Part shown: piece after piece, positions 63,462-64,000 of the stretch
How the letters are laid out: each line of letters begins with the position of its first letter
Position numbering within the stretch: position 1 is the first letter of the stretch
Translations under genes and position numbers: made by a program
Assembly (NCBI RefSeq): GCF_014218275.1
Contig: NZ_AP023213.1
Span: 1,032,001-1,096,000, forward strand
Origin: Citrifermentans bremense
Lineage (GTDB): Bacteria > Desulfobacterota > Desulfuromonadia > Geobacterales > Geobacteraceae
Length of the DNA stretch: 64,000 bases
Reading direction: 5' to 3'
Notes under the pieces: model-generated
Told to the model about the DNA's origin: nothing
The model's input: only the letters and a program-made list of their open reading frames with translations
Databases searched by the model: none

Positions 63462-64000
63462 CTATTTCTGGCTTTCCAAAAGCGCCTGGTTCACGTCCTC
63501 GATCAGGTCGTCGATGTGCTCGATGCCGACCGAGAGCCTGATCAGGTCGGGGGAGACACCGGAGGCTATCTGCTGCTCCTCGTTCAGCTGGCGATGGGTG
63601 GTGCTCGCCGGGTGCAAGACGCAGCTCCTCGCGTCGCCCACGTGCACCACCAGCGCCACGAGCTGACAGCTCTCCATGAATTTCTTTCCTGCCGCGGCCC
63701 CTCCCTTGATGCCGAAGGTAAGGACGCCGCTAGCCCCCTTGGGAAGGTACTTCTTGCTGCGGGCGTAGCTTTTGTGGCTCTCGAGCCCCGGGTAGGTCAC
63801 CCAGCTCACCGCGGGGTGCTTTTCCAGGTACTTGGCCATGGCAAGCGCGTTCTCGCTGTGGCGCTGCATGCGCAAAGGCAGGGTCTCAAGCCCCAGGTTG
63901 AACAAAAAGGCGTTCATCGGCGCCGGGCAGGAGCCCAGGTCGCGCATGAGCTGCACCCGCGCCTTGACGATGTAGGCCAGCTTGCCGAAAGTCTCCAGGT
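63462..64000 (-). CDS. metY: O-acetylhomoserine sulfhydrylase, C-terminal part
   Basis: The right edge cuts this gene; its frame is open to the end of the window. About 178 C-terminal residues are visible and match the Cys/Met-metabolism PLP family: MRDLGSCPAPMNAFLFNLGLETLPLRMQRH, VTYPGLESH, VLTFGIKGG, SCVLHPASTTHRQL and the final LIRLSVGIEHIDDLIEDVNQAL. O-acetylhomoserine sulfhydrylases make homocysteine from O-acetylhomoserine and sulfide. The PLP lysine lies outside the window. The name is favoured over cystathionine gamma-synthase by the GLETLPLRMQRH stretch. Confidence 0.9.
   Translation of the reverse strand, partial: LETFGKLAYIVKARVQLMRDLGSCPAPMNAFLFNLGLETLPLRMQRHSENALAMAKYLEKHPAVSWVTYPGLESHKSYARSKKYLPKGASGVLTFGIKGGAAAGKKFMESCQLVALVVHVGDARSCVLHPASTTHRQLNEEQQIASGVSPDLIRLSVGIEHIDDLIEDVNQALLESQK

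Overview
The window looks like a piece of chromosome from a GC-rich, strictly anaerobic or microaerophilic member of the Geobacterales (Geobacter, Citrifermentans or Geomonas type). The assignment is an inference from gene content: a three-subunit succinate dehydrogenase/fumarate reductase, a tungsten-type aldehyde:ferredoxin oxidoreductase, rubrerythrin and desulfoferrodoxin for oxygen defence, many lipoproteins and sensory kinases, and sigma-28 type promoters. No rRNA, tRNA, CRISPR array, integrase or insertion sequence was recognised. Small intergenic repeat families are common.

Layout. 1-8.6 kb holds the end of a nucleotide-sugar cluster (RmlD, a free-standing mannose-6-phosphate isomerase cupin, NhaA, mannose-1-phosphate guanylyltransferase), then aldehyde oxidoreductase with a tandem class II aldolase-like protein, MurJ and an O6-alkylguanine methyltransferase. 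A convergent gap at 8.6-8.8 kb carries three DnaA-box-like 9-mers. 8.8-11.1 kb (minus strand) holds MazG, a c-type cytochrome lipoprotein and Tgt. 11.3-14.9 kb is the sdhCAB operon, with a clear promoter, a possible operator and an 11-codon leader ORF ending in Arg-Gly-Pro-Pro-stop. 15-26.6 kb is a mixed region: PstS-like protein, TerC, FocA, a diguanylate cyclase behind a textbook sigma-28 promoter, a histidine kinase, rubrerythrin, ExoD, TrmL, a TrpB without an adjacent TrpA, and a lytic transglycosylase.

27.4-32.5 kb is the most unusual block: one apparent operon encoding a secreted protein made of nine 36-residue repeats with curlin-like NQG..N.A signatures, a small exported protein, a lipoprotein with a CsgG-like channel domain fused to a peptidoglycan-binding domain and TPRs, a LpoB/CsgG-N-like lipoprotein and an LPP20-like exported protein. 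I read this as a candidate extracellular-fibre (functional amyloid-like) secretion system that differs from the classical csg operon.

32.6-38.8 kb is DNA maintenance: an Uup ABC-F ATPase, an Hda-like DnaA relative, RuvB, RuvA, RuvC and YebC, separated by clusters of a CAATTGAC-type repeat. 38.9-41.1 kb has a lipoprotein, a quinone oxidoreductase and MarC. 41.2-49.7 kb is a glycan locus: a GT2 glycosyltransferase, an NDP-hexose 2,3-dehydratase, a sugar aminotransferase, a methyltransferase, a TMTC-like membrane/TPR protein and a B12-binding radical SAM enzyme, which together suggest a deoxyaminosugar added to a surface glycan or protein. 49.8-64 kb holds a YbiT-type ABC-F protein, MetF, CBS/ACT proteins, a chemoreceptor with a sigma-28-like promoter, a BaeSR-like two-component system beside a divergent exported protein, a DEAD-box helicase, desulfoferrodoxin, Dabb and YchJ proteins, and the C-terminal part of an O-acetylhomoserine sulfhydrylase running off the end.
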